DNA from: Tepidamorphaceae bacterium
Lineage (GTDB): Bacteria; Pseudomonadota; Alphaproteobacteria; Rhizobiales; Tepidamorphaceae
DNA: 64,000 nt
Direction of reading: 5' to 3'
Assembly: GCA_028279445.1 (NCBI GenBank)
Contig: JANQNT010000021.1
Location: 1-64,000 of the forward strand
The notes beneath the pieces were generated by a model, which made no database searches, was not told the DNA's origin, and worked only from the letters and a program-made list of their open reading frames with translations. The position numbers and the translations under genes are program-made. This document shows positions 51,006-59,022 of the stretch, piece after piece; positions within the stretch are counted from its first letter, which is position 1; each line of letters begins with the position of its first letter.

Positions 51006-51719
51006 ATGTTGTCCGCCGATCACCTCCAAGCCCGCTACGGCCACCTGTCCGGCGCCGATCTGCTGCGCCCGGTGCTGGAGGAGCGTATTGCCGGTCCGGT
51101 GGCGCTGACCTCCTCGTTCGGCGCCGATTCAGCCGTGCTGCTGCACATGGCCGCCAGCATCGATCCGGATGTGCCGGTGATCTTTCTGGACACCGGCAAG
51201 CTGTTCCCCGAAACGCTCGACTACCGGGAGGAGCTCACCGCTCGCCTCGGCCTGACCGACGTGCGCACGCACGGCCCCGCCGCCCCGGACCTGCGCGGGC
51301 GCGACCCGGACGGCCGGCTGCATCGCGAAGACCCCGACGGCTGCTGCGCCATGCGCAAGACCGAGCCGCTCGACCGGGCGCTGACGGACTTCCAGTCCTG
51401 GATCAACGGGCGCAAGCGGTTCCAGAACGCGACCCGCGCCGACGTGCCGAAGTTCGAGCAGCAGGACCAGCGCATCAAGATCAATCCGCTGGCGGAGTTC
51501 ACGGCCGGCGACATCGAGGCGTACCGCCGCGCCCACGACCTGCCGGCACACCCGCTGGTGGCCGACGGCTACCTCTCCATCGGCTGCCTGCCCTGCACCA
51601 CGCCGGTGAAGCCCGGCGAGGATGCCCGCGCGGGGCGCTGGCGCGGCCGCGAGAAGACCGAATGCGGCATTCACTTCACCGCCAGCGGCGAACTCGTTCG
51701 CCTCGAACGAGGCGCCTGA
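51006..51719 (+). CDS. cysH: Adenylylsulfate (APS) reductase, CysH family with Fe-S cluster
   Basis: Reduces activated sulfate to sulfite in assimilation. 237 residues from MLSADHLQARYGH. The paired cysteines in DGCCAMRK and the CxxC in IGCLPCTTPV are the four Cys that bind [4Fe-4S] in APS reductases and are missing from PAPS reductases; the catalytic Cys is in TECGIH near the C-terminus. It heads cysH-cysG-DUF2849-cysI-DUF934. In-frame codons upstream to 50907 cross the operator and are rejected. Confidence 0.93.
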   Translation: MLSADHLQARYGHLSGADLLRPVLEERIAGPVALTSSFGADSAVLLHMAASIDPDVPVIFLDTGKLFPETLDYREELTARLGLTDVRTHGPAAPDLRGRDPDGRLHREDPDGCCAMRKTEPLDRALTDFQSWINGRKRFQNATRADVPKFEQQDQRIKINPLAEFTAGDIEAYRRAHDLPAHPLVADGYLSIGCLPCTTPVKPGEDARAGRWRGREKTECGIHFTASGELVRLERGA

Positions 51720-51777
51720 GCGATGGCCTCGATACCGCACAACACCGACAGCACCCTCCCCCATACGGACTGAACCA

Positions 51778-53202
51778 ATGCGTCACTTCCCGATCTTTGT
51801 CGATTTGCACGGCCAGCGTGTCGCGGTTTCCGGCGCTGGCGAAACGGCGGCCGCCAAACTGCGTCTGCTGCTGAAAACCCAAGCCGACATTCACGTCTAC
51901 GGCGACGACGCGCACGAGGTGGTGCGCGGCTGGGCCAACGACGCACGGTTGACGCTGCACGAACGTGCCATCGCGGCGGACGATGTCGCCGGCGCGCGCC
52001 TCGTCTACGGCGCCAACGACGACGATCCGCACGAAGACGCCCGTGTCGCCGATCTGGCACGCGCGGCGGGCGTGCTGGTCAATCTCGTCGACAATCTCGA
52101 CGGGTCGCAGTTCATCACGCCGGCAATCGTCGATCGCGATCCCGTCACCGTGGCGATCGGCACCGAGGGCGCCGCGCCGGTGCTGGCGCGCCGCATCAAG
52201 GCGCAGATCGAGACCATGCTGCCGGCGACGCTCGGCGTTCTGGCGCAGGCCGCGGCGGCGTTCCGCGACACGGTCGAGGCGCATCTGCCCATGGGCCGGC
52301 TGCGGCGGGTGTTCTGGAGCGCCTATTTCGACGGTAACGGCGAACGCGCGCTGGAGAAAGACGGCGAGGCCGGACTTGCCGCGCACCTGAAAGGTGCGCT
52401 AGACCGGCTGCTTGCCAACGACAACGAGACATCCGGCCGGGTCGATCTCGTCGGCGCAGGCCCCGGTGATCCCGAACTGCTGACGCTGAAGGCGCGCACG
52501 CGCCTGCACGAGGCCGACGTGGTGCTCTACGACCGGCTGGTCGATCCGCGCGTGCTGGAGCTTGCGCGCCGCGAGGCGGTGCTGATCGAGGTCGGCAAGA
52601 CGGCCTTTGGCGAAAGCTGGAAGCAGGACGACATCAACGCCGAGATGGTGCGCCATGCCCGCGACGGCCATCACGTGGTGCGGTTGAAATCGGGCGATCC
52701 GCTGGTCTTCGGCCGCGCCGATGAAGAGATGGACGCGCTTGAGGGCGCCGGCATTCCCTTCGCCGTCGTGCCCGGTATCACCTCGGCGGTGGCGGCGGCC
52801 GCGCAGGCGCGCGTCTCGCTGACGCGGCGCGGACGCAACAGCGAACTACGCTTCATCACCGCCCACGACGCGAAGGGCTTCGCCGAGCACGAGTGGCGCA
52901 CGCTTGCCTCCGGCCGCACGGCGGCGGCCGTCTACATGGGCGTCAAGGCCGCGCGCTTCCTGCAGGGGCGGCTGCTGATCCACGGCGGCGCCCGCGATCT
53001 TGCGGTGACCGTGGTCGAGAACATCTCCCGTACGGACGAAAGGCGCGTCGACACAACGCTCGGGCGCCTTGCCGAGGACATGGATGACGCCGGCATCAGG
53101 GGACCGGCGATCCTGCTGGTCGGCCTGGCTGCTCGCAGCACCGCTGCTCGGGGCATGACAGAGTCAATCGCAACGCCACGCATCGCGGCCTCGGCGTCGT
53201 AA
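51778..53202 (+). CDS. cysG: Siroheme synthase CysG
   Basis: Makes the siroheme needed by CysI downstream. 474 residues from MRHFPIFVDLHGQ: N-terminal precorrin-2 dehydrogenase/ferrochelatase Rossmann domain (VSGAGETAAAKLRLLL), dimerisation region, then uroporphyrinogen-III methyltransferase (VGAGPGDPELLTLKA, LKSGDPLVFGRADEE). Trifunctional like E. coli CysG. The in-frame extension to 51622 overlaps cysH and is rejected. Confidence 0.95.
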   Translation: MRHFPIFVDLHGQRVAVSGAGETAAAKLRLLLKTQADIHVYGDDAHEVVRGWANDARLTLHERAIAADDVAGARLVYGANDDDPHEDARVADLARAAGVLVNLVDNLDGSQFITPAIVDRDPVTVAIGTEGAAPVLARRIKAQIETMLPATLGVLAQAAAAFRDTVEAHLPMGRLRRVFWSAYFDGNGERALEKDGEAGLAAHLKGALDRLLANDNETSGRVDLVGAGPGDPELLTLKARTRLHEADVVLYDRLVDPRVLELARREAVLIEVGKTAFGESWKQDDINAEMVRHARDGHHVVRLKSGDPLVFGRADEEMDALEGAGIPFAVVPGITSAVAAAAQARVSLTRRGRNSELRFITAHDAKGFAEHEWRTLASGRTAAAVYMGVKAARFLQGRLLIHGGARDLAVTVVENISRTDERRVDTTLGRLAEDMDDAGIRGPAILLVGLAARSTAARGMTESIATPRIAASAS

Positions 53203-53233
53203 GACCAAGCCGTACCCGGAGAGGACACAACCC

Positions 53234-53563
53234 ATGCCCAAGAAGCCGTTCGTCCCCAAGGTGGTCTCCGCCAACGAGCTGCACAGCGGCGAGACGATCT
53301 ATCTCACCGCATCCGGCTGGTCGCCGGACATCGCCGCCGCCGTCATCGGCTTCAACGCGGTTGCCGCCGAAGGCCTGCTGCAACGCGCGCTGACCGAGCC
53401 GCACCTGGCCGTCGGTCCCTATCTCATCGATGTCGCGCTGAGCGACGATGGCCACCCCGAACCGGTCAGGCTGCGCGAGCGCATGCGCATCAACGGCCCC
53501 AGTGTCGGCGCGCTGAACGGACCGCCGCCGGTATCCGCCCGTTCGCGCAGCGCGGCCGCCTGA
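53234..53563 (+). CDS. DUF2849 protein of the sulfite-reduction operon
   Basis: 109 residues. VVSANELHSGETIYLTASG followed by AVAAEGLLQRALTE is the DUF2849 pattern, a family commonly placed between cysG and cysI in alphaproteobacteria. Function unknown; no membrane segment or signal peptide. It lies 31 nt after cysG and 13 nt before cysI, so a role in sulfite reduction or siroheme handling is inferred from context. Confidence 0.82.
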   Translation: MPKKPFVPKVVSANELHSGETIYLTASGWSPDIAAAVIGFNAVAAEGLLQRALTEPHLAVGPYLIDVALSDDGHPEPVRLRERMRINGPSVGALNGPPPVSARSRSAAA

Positions 53564-53576
53564 AGGATCCCCGCAG

Positions 53577-55238
53577 ATGTATATGTATCGCTATGACGAA
53601 TTCGATCGGCAGATGGTCCGCGCCCGGGTCGCGGAGTTCCGCAGCCAGATCGAGCGGCGCATCTCAGGCGCGCTGACCGAGGACGAATTCAAGCCGCTGA
53701 GGCTGATGAACGGTCTCTATCTGCAACTGCACGCCTACATGCTGCGGGTGGCCATTCCCTACGGCCAGCTCTCATCGCGACAGTTGCGTACACTTGCCGA
53801 CATCGCCGACAAGTACGACCGTGGCTACGGTCATCTGACCACGCGTCAGAACATCCAGTACAACTGGCCGAAGCTGAGCGAGGTCGCCGACATTCTCGAC
53901 GATCTGGCCGGCGTCGAGATGCACGCCATCCAGACATCGGGCAACTGCATCCGCAACGTCACCAGCGATCCCTTCGCCGGTGTCGCGGCGGACGAACTGG
54001 AGGACCCGCGGCCAACGGCGGAACTGATGCGCCAGTGGTCGACGTTCCATCCGGAATTCTCGTTCCTGCCGCGCAAGTTCAAGATCGCCATCACCGGCTC
54101 GCCGAACGACCGCGCGGCCGTCTTCTTCCACGACATCGGCCTGCGCATGGTGCGCGGCGCGAACGGCGCGCCAGGCTATGAGGTCATCGTCGGCGGCGGC
54201 CAGGGGCGCACGCCGATGATCGGCAAGGTGGTGCGCGACTACCTGCCGCGCGGCGAGTTGCTCGGCTATCTGGAAGCGATCATGCGGGTCTACAACCTGC
54301 ACGGCCGGCGCGACAACAAATACAAGGCGCGCATCAAGATCCTGGTGCACGAGCTTGGCCTCGAACAGTTCAAGGCCGAAGTGGAGGCCGAATACACCCG
54401 CAAGCCGCAGACCGATGTGGCGCTCAGCGAAGCCGAGCTTGCCCGTATCAGCGCCTACTTCGCCCTACCCGACTACGATGCCCTGCCCGAGCGCTCCGAA
54501 ACCTTCGAGACCGCGCGAGCGTCCGATCCGGCCTTTGCCCAGTGGGCCGGGCGCAACCTGTTCACCCATAAGCAGCCCGGCTACGCGGCGGTGACGATCA
54601 CCGTGAAGCGCGTCAGCGGAGAGCCTGGCGACGTGACATCGCATGACATGCGCGCGGTCGCCGATCTGGCCGACACTTACTCCTTCGGCGGCATCCGCGT
54701 GACGCACGAGCAGAACCTGGTGCTCGCCGACGTGCGCAAGGACGACCTGTACGATCTCTGGAAGGGGCTGGTCGTCGCGGGCCTTGCCGATGCCAACAAG
54801 GGGCTGATCAGCGACATCATCGCCTGCCCGGGCATGGATTACTGCGCGCTGGCAACCGCGCGCTCCATCCCCATCGCCCAGGCTATCTCGACGCGGTTTG
54901 CCGACACCAGGCGGCAGGAGGAGATCGGCCCGCTGGCCATCAAGATTTCCGGCTGCATCAACGCCTGCGGCCACCATCATGTCGGCCATATCGGCATTCT
55001 GGGTCTGGAGAAGGCCGGTGAGGAGTTCTACCAGATCACGCTTGGCGGCGATGCGACGCAGACCGCGGCGATCGGCGAGCGCGCGGGGCCTGGCTTTTCC
55101 GCCGACGGGGTAACGGACGCCATCGAGCGCATCGTGGAGCACTATCTCGATGTGCGCGACGACGGCGAGACCTTCCTGGAAACCTGCCGCCGGCTCGGGC
55201 CGGAGACCTTCAAGGAGGCGCTTTATGCCGATCATTAG
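53577..55238 (+). CDS. cysI: Sulfite reductase hemoprotein (nitrite/sulfite reductase family)
   Basis: Six-electron reduction of sulfite to sulfide at siroheme coupled to [4Fe-4S]. 553 residues with duplicated ferredoxin-like and catalytic halves (GHLTTRQNIQYNW and GGIRVTHEQNLVLADV). The cluster cysteines are in IACPGMDYCALATAR and ISGCINACGHHHVG. A flavoprotein partner cysJ is not seen, so ferredoxin or another donor probably supplies electrons. DUF934 overlaps its end by 14 nt. Confidence 0.94.
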   Translation: MYMYRYDEFDRQMVRARVAEFRSQIERRISGALTEDEFKPLRLMNGLYLQLHAYMLRVAIPYGQLSSRQLRTLADIADKYDRGYGHLTTRQNIQYNWPKLSEVADILDDLAGVEMHAIQTSGNCIRNVTSDPFAGVAADELEDPRPTAELMRQWSTFHPEFSFLPRKFKIAITGSPNDRAAVFFHDIGLRMVRGANGAPGYEVIVGGGQGRTPMIGKVVRDYLPRGELLGYLEAIMRVYNLHGRRDNKYKARIKILVHELGLEQFKAEVEAEYTRKPQTDVALSEAELARISAYFALPDYDALPERSETFETARASDPAFAQWAGRNLFTHKQPGYAAVTITVKRVSGEPGDVTSHDMRAVADLADTYSFGGIRVTHEQNLVLADVRKDDLYDLWKGLVVAGLADANKGLISDIIACPGMDYCALATARSIPIAQAISTRFADTRRQEEIGPLAIKISGCINACGHHHVGHIGILGLEKAGEEFYQITLGGDATQTAAIGERAGPGFSADGVTDAIERIVEHYLDVRDDGETFLETCRRLGPETFKEALYADH

Positions 55239-55737
55239 GCACGGCTCGGCGGTGGCCGACGACTGGACGCTGATCGGGCCGGAAGACGCAGACGCGGCCC
55301 TGTCCGACGGCGACGTGATCGTGCCGCTGGCACGCCTCGATGATGCGCTGGCGGTTGAACGCAACGGCCGTGTCGGAGTCGATATCGGCAACGACGCGGA
55401 CACCGGAACGCTGCAGGGCCTCGTCGGCCGGGTGGACCTGATCCAGATCGATTTTCCAAGCTTTGCCGACGGGCGCGGTTTCTCGCTCGCCAAGCGGCTG
55501 CGCAATCTGGGCTTTGAGGGCGTTTTGCGGGCGCATGGACCGCTGATCGCCGATCAGGCGGCGTTCGCGGAATCCTGCGGTTTCGACGAGATCGCGATCG
55601 ACGATCTTCACGCCGCCCGCCAGGCGGCCGAGCACTTCGCGGAGATCAGGTCCGTCTTCGCCACCACCTATCAGGAGGGTCTGGAGCCGGCGGGCGCCAA
55701 GCGCTCGATCCTGTCGGCGCGCCACGCGGCAGGCTGA
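55225..55737 (+). CDS. DUF934 family protein
   Basis: 170 residues from MPIIRHGSAVADDWTLIGPED. LIQIDFPSFADGRGFSLAKRLR and the AAFAESCGFDEIAI segment identify DUF934, the usual last gene of alphaproteobacterial cysI operons. No metal or cofactor motif is obvious. Overlap with cysI (14 nt) argues for tight co-expression, possibly an assembly or electron-transfer accessory of CysI. Confidence 0.88.
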   Translation: MPIIRHGSAVADDWTLIGPEDADAALSDGDVIVPLARLDDALAVERNGRVGVDIGNDADTGTLQGLVGRVDLIQIDFPSFADGRGFSLAKRLRNLGFEGVLRAHGPLIADQAAFAESCGFDEIAIDDLHAARQAAEHFAEIRSVFATTYQEGLEPAGAKRSILSARHAAG

Positions 55738-55762
55738 ATCGGGGCTGGTTCCCGGTGCCGGT

Positions 55763-56632
55763 CTATCCGGCCAGCAGGTTCTTCCAGCCCCGCATCGACC
55801 AGAGCTGGCAATAGATCATCGCCAGCGCGCCACTCCTGCGCAGCGCCAGGAATGTCTCGTCATCGAGTTCGTTGAGCTTGCGTTCGTCGACGATCAGGAA
55901 GCCGGTGATGCGCGACTTGCGCTTGTCGGGCAAGGTGACTTCGACATTCTGCGACGCCAGCACGCCGGCTTTGGCGATCTGCGCGAACAGCTTCCTTGAG
56001 CGTTCCGCCTCGCGGTTGAACACGAGGCAGAAATTGAGGGCCTGCTCCGCTGTCTTGCTGGCCTTGCCGCCTTCGTAGAGCGGTTTGCCATCGCTGCGCG
56101 ACAGCCGGTCGCTCGATGGATCGACACCCAGGCTCAACACCTCCCGTTCCCGATCCTCGATCAGGACGAAGGGATAACGGCGCACATAGGCCGGCACATA
56201 GGTGTTGGCGCGCCAGGTCCCGTCCTCGGTGACGAAGGCATTCTTGCCGTTGGTGTGGCCGGTGACCGCATAGGCCTGGGGGTTGGCGCCGTTGCCGCCG
56301 AAAACGATGGGGTAATGCGTCGCCGCCTGGGGAAACTCCGCCGCCGTCAACACCACCGCGCTGGCGGATCGGGCGAACTCCGCATTGTCGGAAGGGATCA
56401 GGCGCAGATCGCCGTGTTCCTTGACGTTGAGCGGGGTCGCCGCGCCATAGAACAGCGGCAACCCGGTGGCCGGCGACTGCCCCTGGGCGTCGTTTTTCGG
56501 CGCCGGCTGCGTGGCGCGGCCAGCAGCGGCTTTCGCCTTGTCGGGCGCATTGCCGGGCTTGCGCGCCGGCCCCACCCGGCGAACTCGCTTGCCGGCTGCC
56601 GGCTTCGCCTTGCGTTTCACATTCTCGGCCAT
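55763..56632 (-). CDS. SapC family protein
   Basis: 289 residues from MAENVKRKAKPAAGKRVRR. The first ~55 residues are a Lys/Ala/Pro-rich disordered tail; the rest matches the SapC family (LFYGAATPLNVKEHGDLRL, RRYPFVLIED, SLGVDPSSDRLS). The name comes from an S-layer-associated gene, but function is not established; the basic tail could bind nucleic acid or cell wall. It is 29 nt downstream of the acyl-CoA dehydrogenase and may share its transcript. Convergent with the cys operon. Confidence 0.8.
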   Translation of the reverse strand: MAENVKRKAKPAAGKRVRRVGPARKPGNAPDKAKAAAGRATQPAPKNDAQGQSPATGLPLFYGAATPLNVKEHGDLRLIPSDNAEFARSASAVVLTAAEFPQAATHYPIVFGGNGANPQAYAVTGHTNGKNAFVTEDGTWRANTYVPAYVRRYPFVLIEDREREVLSLGVDPSSDRLSRSDGKPLYEGGKASKTAEQALNFCLVFNREAERSRKLFAQIAKAGVLASQNVEVTLPDKRKSRITGFLIVDERKLNELDDETFLALRRSGALAMIYCQLWSMRGWKNLLAG

Positions 56633-56661
56633 GATGCCCCCTTCGATCACCACCGCATCGA

Positions 56662-57858
56662 TCAATAGCTGCGCGGTAAGCCCAGCACATGCTGACCAAG
56701 ATAGGCCAGGATCATGTTCTTGGAAATCGGCGCGGTCTGATAGAGACGCGCCTCGCGCCACTTGCGCTCGATACCGTAGTCGCGGGCGAAGGCGAAACCG
56801 CCGAACGTCTGCATGCAGGCTTCCGCCGCGTTCCATGAGGCATCGGCCGCCAGCAGCTTGGCCATGTTGGCTTCCGCAGCCGGCGTCTCGCCGGCCTCGT
56901 AGAACGCTGCCGCTCTGGCGACCATCAGTTCGGCGGCCATGGTGTCCGCATAGGCCCTGGCAATGGGAAACTGCACCGCCTGATTGGCACCGATCGGTCG
57001 GCCGAAGACAGTCCTTTCGCCAGCGTACTCGCGGGCCCTGTCGACAAAGAACCGGGCATCGCCCAGGCATTCGTAGGCGATCAGGATGCGTTCCGCGTTC
57101 ATGCTGTCGACGATGTAGCGAAAGCCCCGGCCCTCCTCGCCGATCAGCGCATCGGCAGGAATCTCCAGATCGTCGAAGAACACCTCGCAGGCGTTGTGGT
57201 TGATCATCGCGTCGATCTTGCGGATGTCCATGTGTCGCCCGCGCGCCTCGCGCATGTCGACGAGGAAGACCGACAGGCCGTCGGAACGCCTGGTCACCTG
57301 GTCGGCCGGCGTGGTGCGCGCCAGCAGGAGCATAAGGTCGGACTCCAGCGCCCGGCTGGTCCACACCTTCTGGCCGTTGATCAGGTACGTGTCATGCGCC
57401 GTCCGCTCGGCCCTGGTCTTGAGCTGGGTGGTATCGCTGCCGGTTGTCGGTTCGGTGACACCGAAGGCCTGCAGGCGCAGCGCTCCGGACGCGATCTGCG
57501 GCAGGTAGCGCTGCTTCTGGGCGTCCGATCCGTGCCGCAGCACGGTACCCATGGTGTACATCTGGGCGTGGCAGGCGGCCGCGTTGCAGCCGCACGCGTG
57601 GATCGTCTCGAGCACCGCGCCGGCCGCCGACAACGGCAGCCCCGAACCACCGTAGCTTTCAGGGATCAGCGCGGCCAGGAAGCCGGATTCGGTGAGCGCG
57701 CGGACAAATGCCGTTGGATAGGCGTCGTCGCGCTCCAGAGCGACCCAATAATCGTTGGGAAACTCCGCGCATAGCCGCGTCACCGCCTCGCGGATATCGC
57801 CCCAGGGGCGCTCCAGCGGGATGGAACGAGGCGCGGATTGGCTGTCGGTGGCGGTCAT
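56662..57858 (-). CDS. Acyl-CoA dehydrogenase
   Basis: 398 residues of the FAD-dependent acyl-CoA dehydrogenase family: N-terminal helical domain, YTMGTVLRHGSDAQKQRYLP, AFGVTEPTTGSDTTQLKTRA and INGQKVWTSRA in the middle, and the C-terminal FAD/catalytic region with MQTFGGFAFARDYGIERKWRE. Specific substrate is not readable. Divergent from a FAS1-type hotdog hydratase (170 bp apart), which suggests a two-step dehydrogenation/hydration of one CoA ester. Confidence 0.9.
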   Translation of the reverse strand: MTATDSQSAPRSIPLERPWGDIREAVTRLCAEFPNDYWVALERDDAYPTAFVRALTESGFLAALIPESYGGSGLPLSAAGAVLETIHACGCNAAACHAQMYTMGTVLRHGSDAQKQRYLPQIASGALRLQAFGVTEPTTGSDTTQLKTRAERTAHDTYLINGQKVWTSRALESDLMLLLARTTPADQVTRRSDGLSVFLVDMREARGRHMDIRKIDAMINHNACEVFFDDLEIPADALIGEEGRGFRYIVDSMNAERILIAYECLGDARFFVDRAREYAGERTVFGRPIGANQAVQFPIARAYADTMAAELMVARAAAFYEAGETPAAEANMAKLLAADASWNAAEACMQTFGGFAFARDYGIERKWREARLYQTAPISKNMILAYLGQHVLGLPRSY

Positions 57859-58027
57859 CTGAGGGAACCTGAAGCTGTTGCCCGGTTAGCGATCGGCGCG
57901 CCTTGCGGCATCGCCTGCTTGACCGGAGACAAAAAGTCCGCGACCAGAATATCGGCGTGCGGACCGGTGTCGAGACACGGTGTGTCAGGACACGGCACGC
58001 AGCCCAAGACCGATCGGGATGCCAGGG

Positions 58028-58882
58028 ATGGATGCAACGCTTGACGAGACGACGCTGGCGCAGTGGATCGGCCGCAGCGAGAGCGTCACCCAGCGCATCG
58101 ACCCGCGCAACGCGCGCCTGATGCAGGTGACGCTTGACCGCGAGGCGAGCCTGACCGAGGGCGACCCCCTCCCCGACTTCTGGCACTACATCTACTTCAA
58201 CCCGGAAGTGCCGGCCTCGCGCCTGAAGGAAGACGGCCACGAGACGCTCGGGCGCTTCCTGCCGCCGGTTGCGCTGCCGCGGCGCATGTGGGCCGGCGGG
58301 CGGGTCGAGGTGACACGCCCCTTGCGCCTCGGCGAGACGGCGACCAAGACCTCGACCATCGGCGATGTCACCTTGAAGCAGGGCCGCACTGGCAAGCTGT
58401 GCTTCGTCACCGTGAACCACGAAATCCGCGCGGGCGACGAACTCTGCCTCACCGAGCGCCAGGACGTGGTCTATCGCGAGGAAGCCGATCCGAACACGCC
58501 CAAGCCACCGGGCAGGCCGGCGCCGGATACCGCCGATTGGTCGCGCACGATCGAACCCGATTCCGTGCTGCTGTTTCGCTATTCGGCGCTGCTGTTCTAT
58601 GCCCACCGCATCCACTACGACGCGGACTACACGCGCGATGCGGAACACTATCCGGGCCTGGTCGTACACGGACCGTTGACGGCCACTTTGCTGATTGCAT
58701 CAGCAGTTGAAGAAAATCGTACAATTAATTTGAAATCATACGGTATTCGCGCGCGTAACCCGCTTTTTGTAACGGCGCCGTTCAAGGTCGAAGGTCGCCG
58801 GGACGGCAACCGCGTGCAGACCTGGGCGCGCGCGCCCGACGACACGATCGCCATGTCCGTCGATCTTGAATTTGCCGACTAA
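58028..58882 (+). CDS. FAS1/HTD2-type hotdog (MaoC-like) acyl-CoA hydratase
   Basis: About 284 residues from MDATLDETTLAQWIGRSE. Tandem hotdog arrangement: N-terminal FAS1-DH-like domain (about 10-140, FLPPVALPRRMWAGGRVEV) and C-terminal MaoC-like domain with LFRYSALLFYAHRIHYD and LVVHGPLTATLL, the catalytic HTD2/mesaconyl-CoA-hydratase type motif. The codons at about 58690-58770 are strikingly AT-rich without breaking the frame. Probably works with the divergent acyl-CoA dehydrogenase; mesaconyl-CoA hydration is one option. Confidence 0.85.
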   Translation: MDATLDETTLAQWIGRSESVTQRIDPRNARLMQVTLDREASLTEGDPLPDFWHYIYFNPEVPASRLKEDGHETLGRFLPPVALPRRMWAGGRVEVTRPLRLGETATKTSTIGDVTLKQGRTGKLCFVTVNHEIRAGDELCLTERQDVVYREEADPNTPKPPGRPAPDTADWSRTIEPDSVLLFRYSALLFYAHRIHYDADYTRDAEHYPGLVVHGPLTATLLIASAVEENRTINLKSYGIRARNPLFVTAPFKVEGRRDGNRVQTWARAPDDTIAMSVDLEFAD

Positions 58883-58900
58883 GCGTCACTGACCGGCCCG

Positions 58901-58944
58901 CCGTCAACGCTCTGTCACAGAGCGGATAACCAGCCGTCATCTGC
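58901..58944 (+). promoter_or_regulatory. PHO box: four tandem 11-bp units
   Basis: Four heptamers begin exactly every 11 bp: CCGTCAA (58901), CTGTCAC (58912), CGGATAA (58923) and CCGTCAT (58934). The repeat pattern CTGTCAT-N4 is the PhoB recognition array; three of four units fit well. A -10-like CACTAT follows at 58957-58962. It precedes the alkaline phosphatase ATG by about 80 bp, so phosphate-starvation induction is expected. Confidence 0.65.
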
Positions 58945-59022
58945 CGCCGGCATAAACACTATCACGTAGGTATGGCCGGGGGGCGTATCGCCTACGCTTC
59001 GCAAAGACAGGAGCCGTTCGAC

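Noticed and set aside
55763-57364. 533-residue ORF joining SapC to the acyl-CoA dehydrogenase region
   Set aside because: Its first half is an out-of-frame shadow of the dehydrogenase; SapC begins at 56632.
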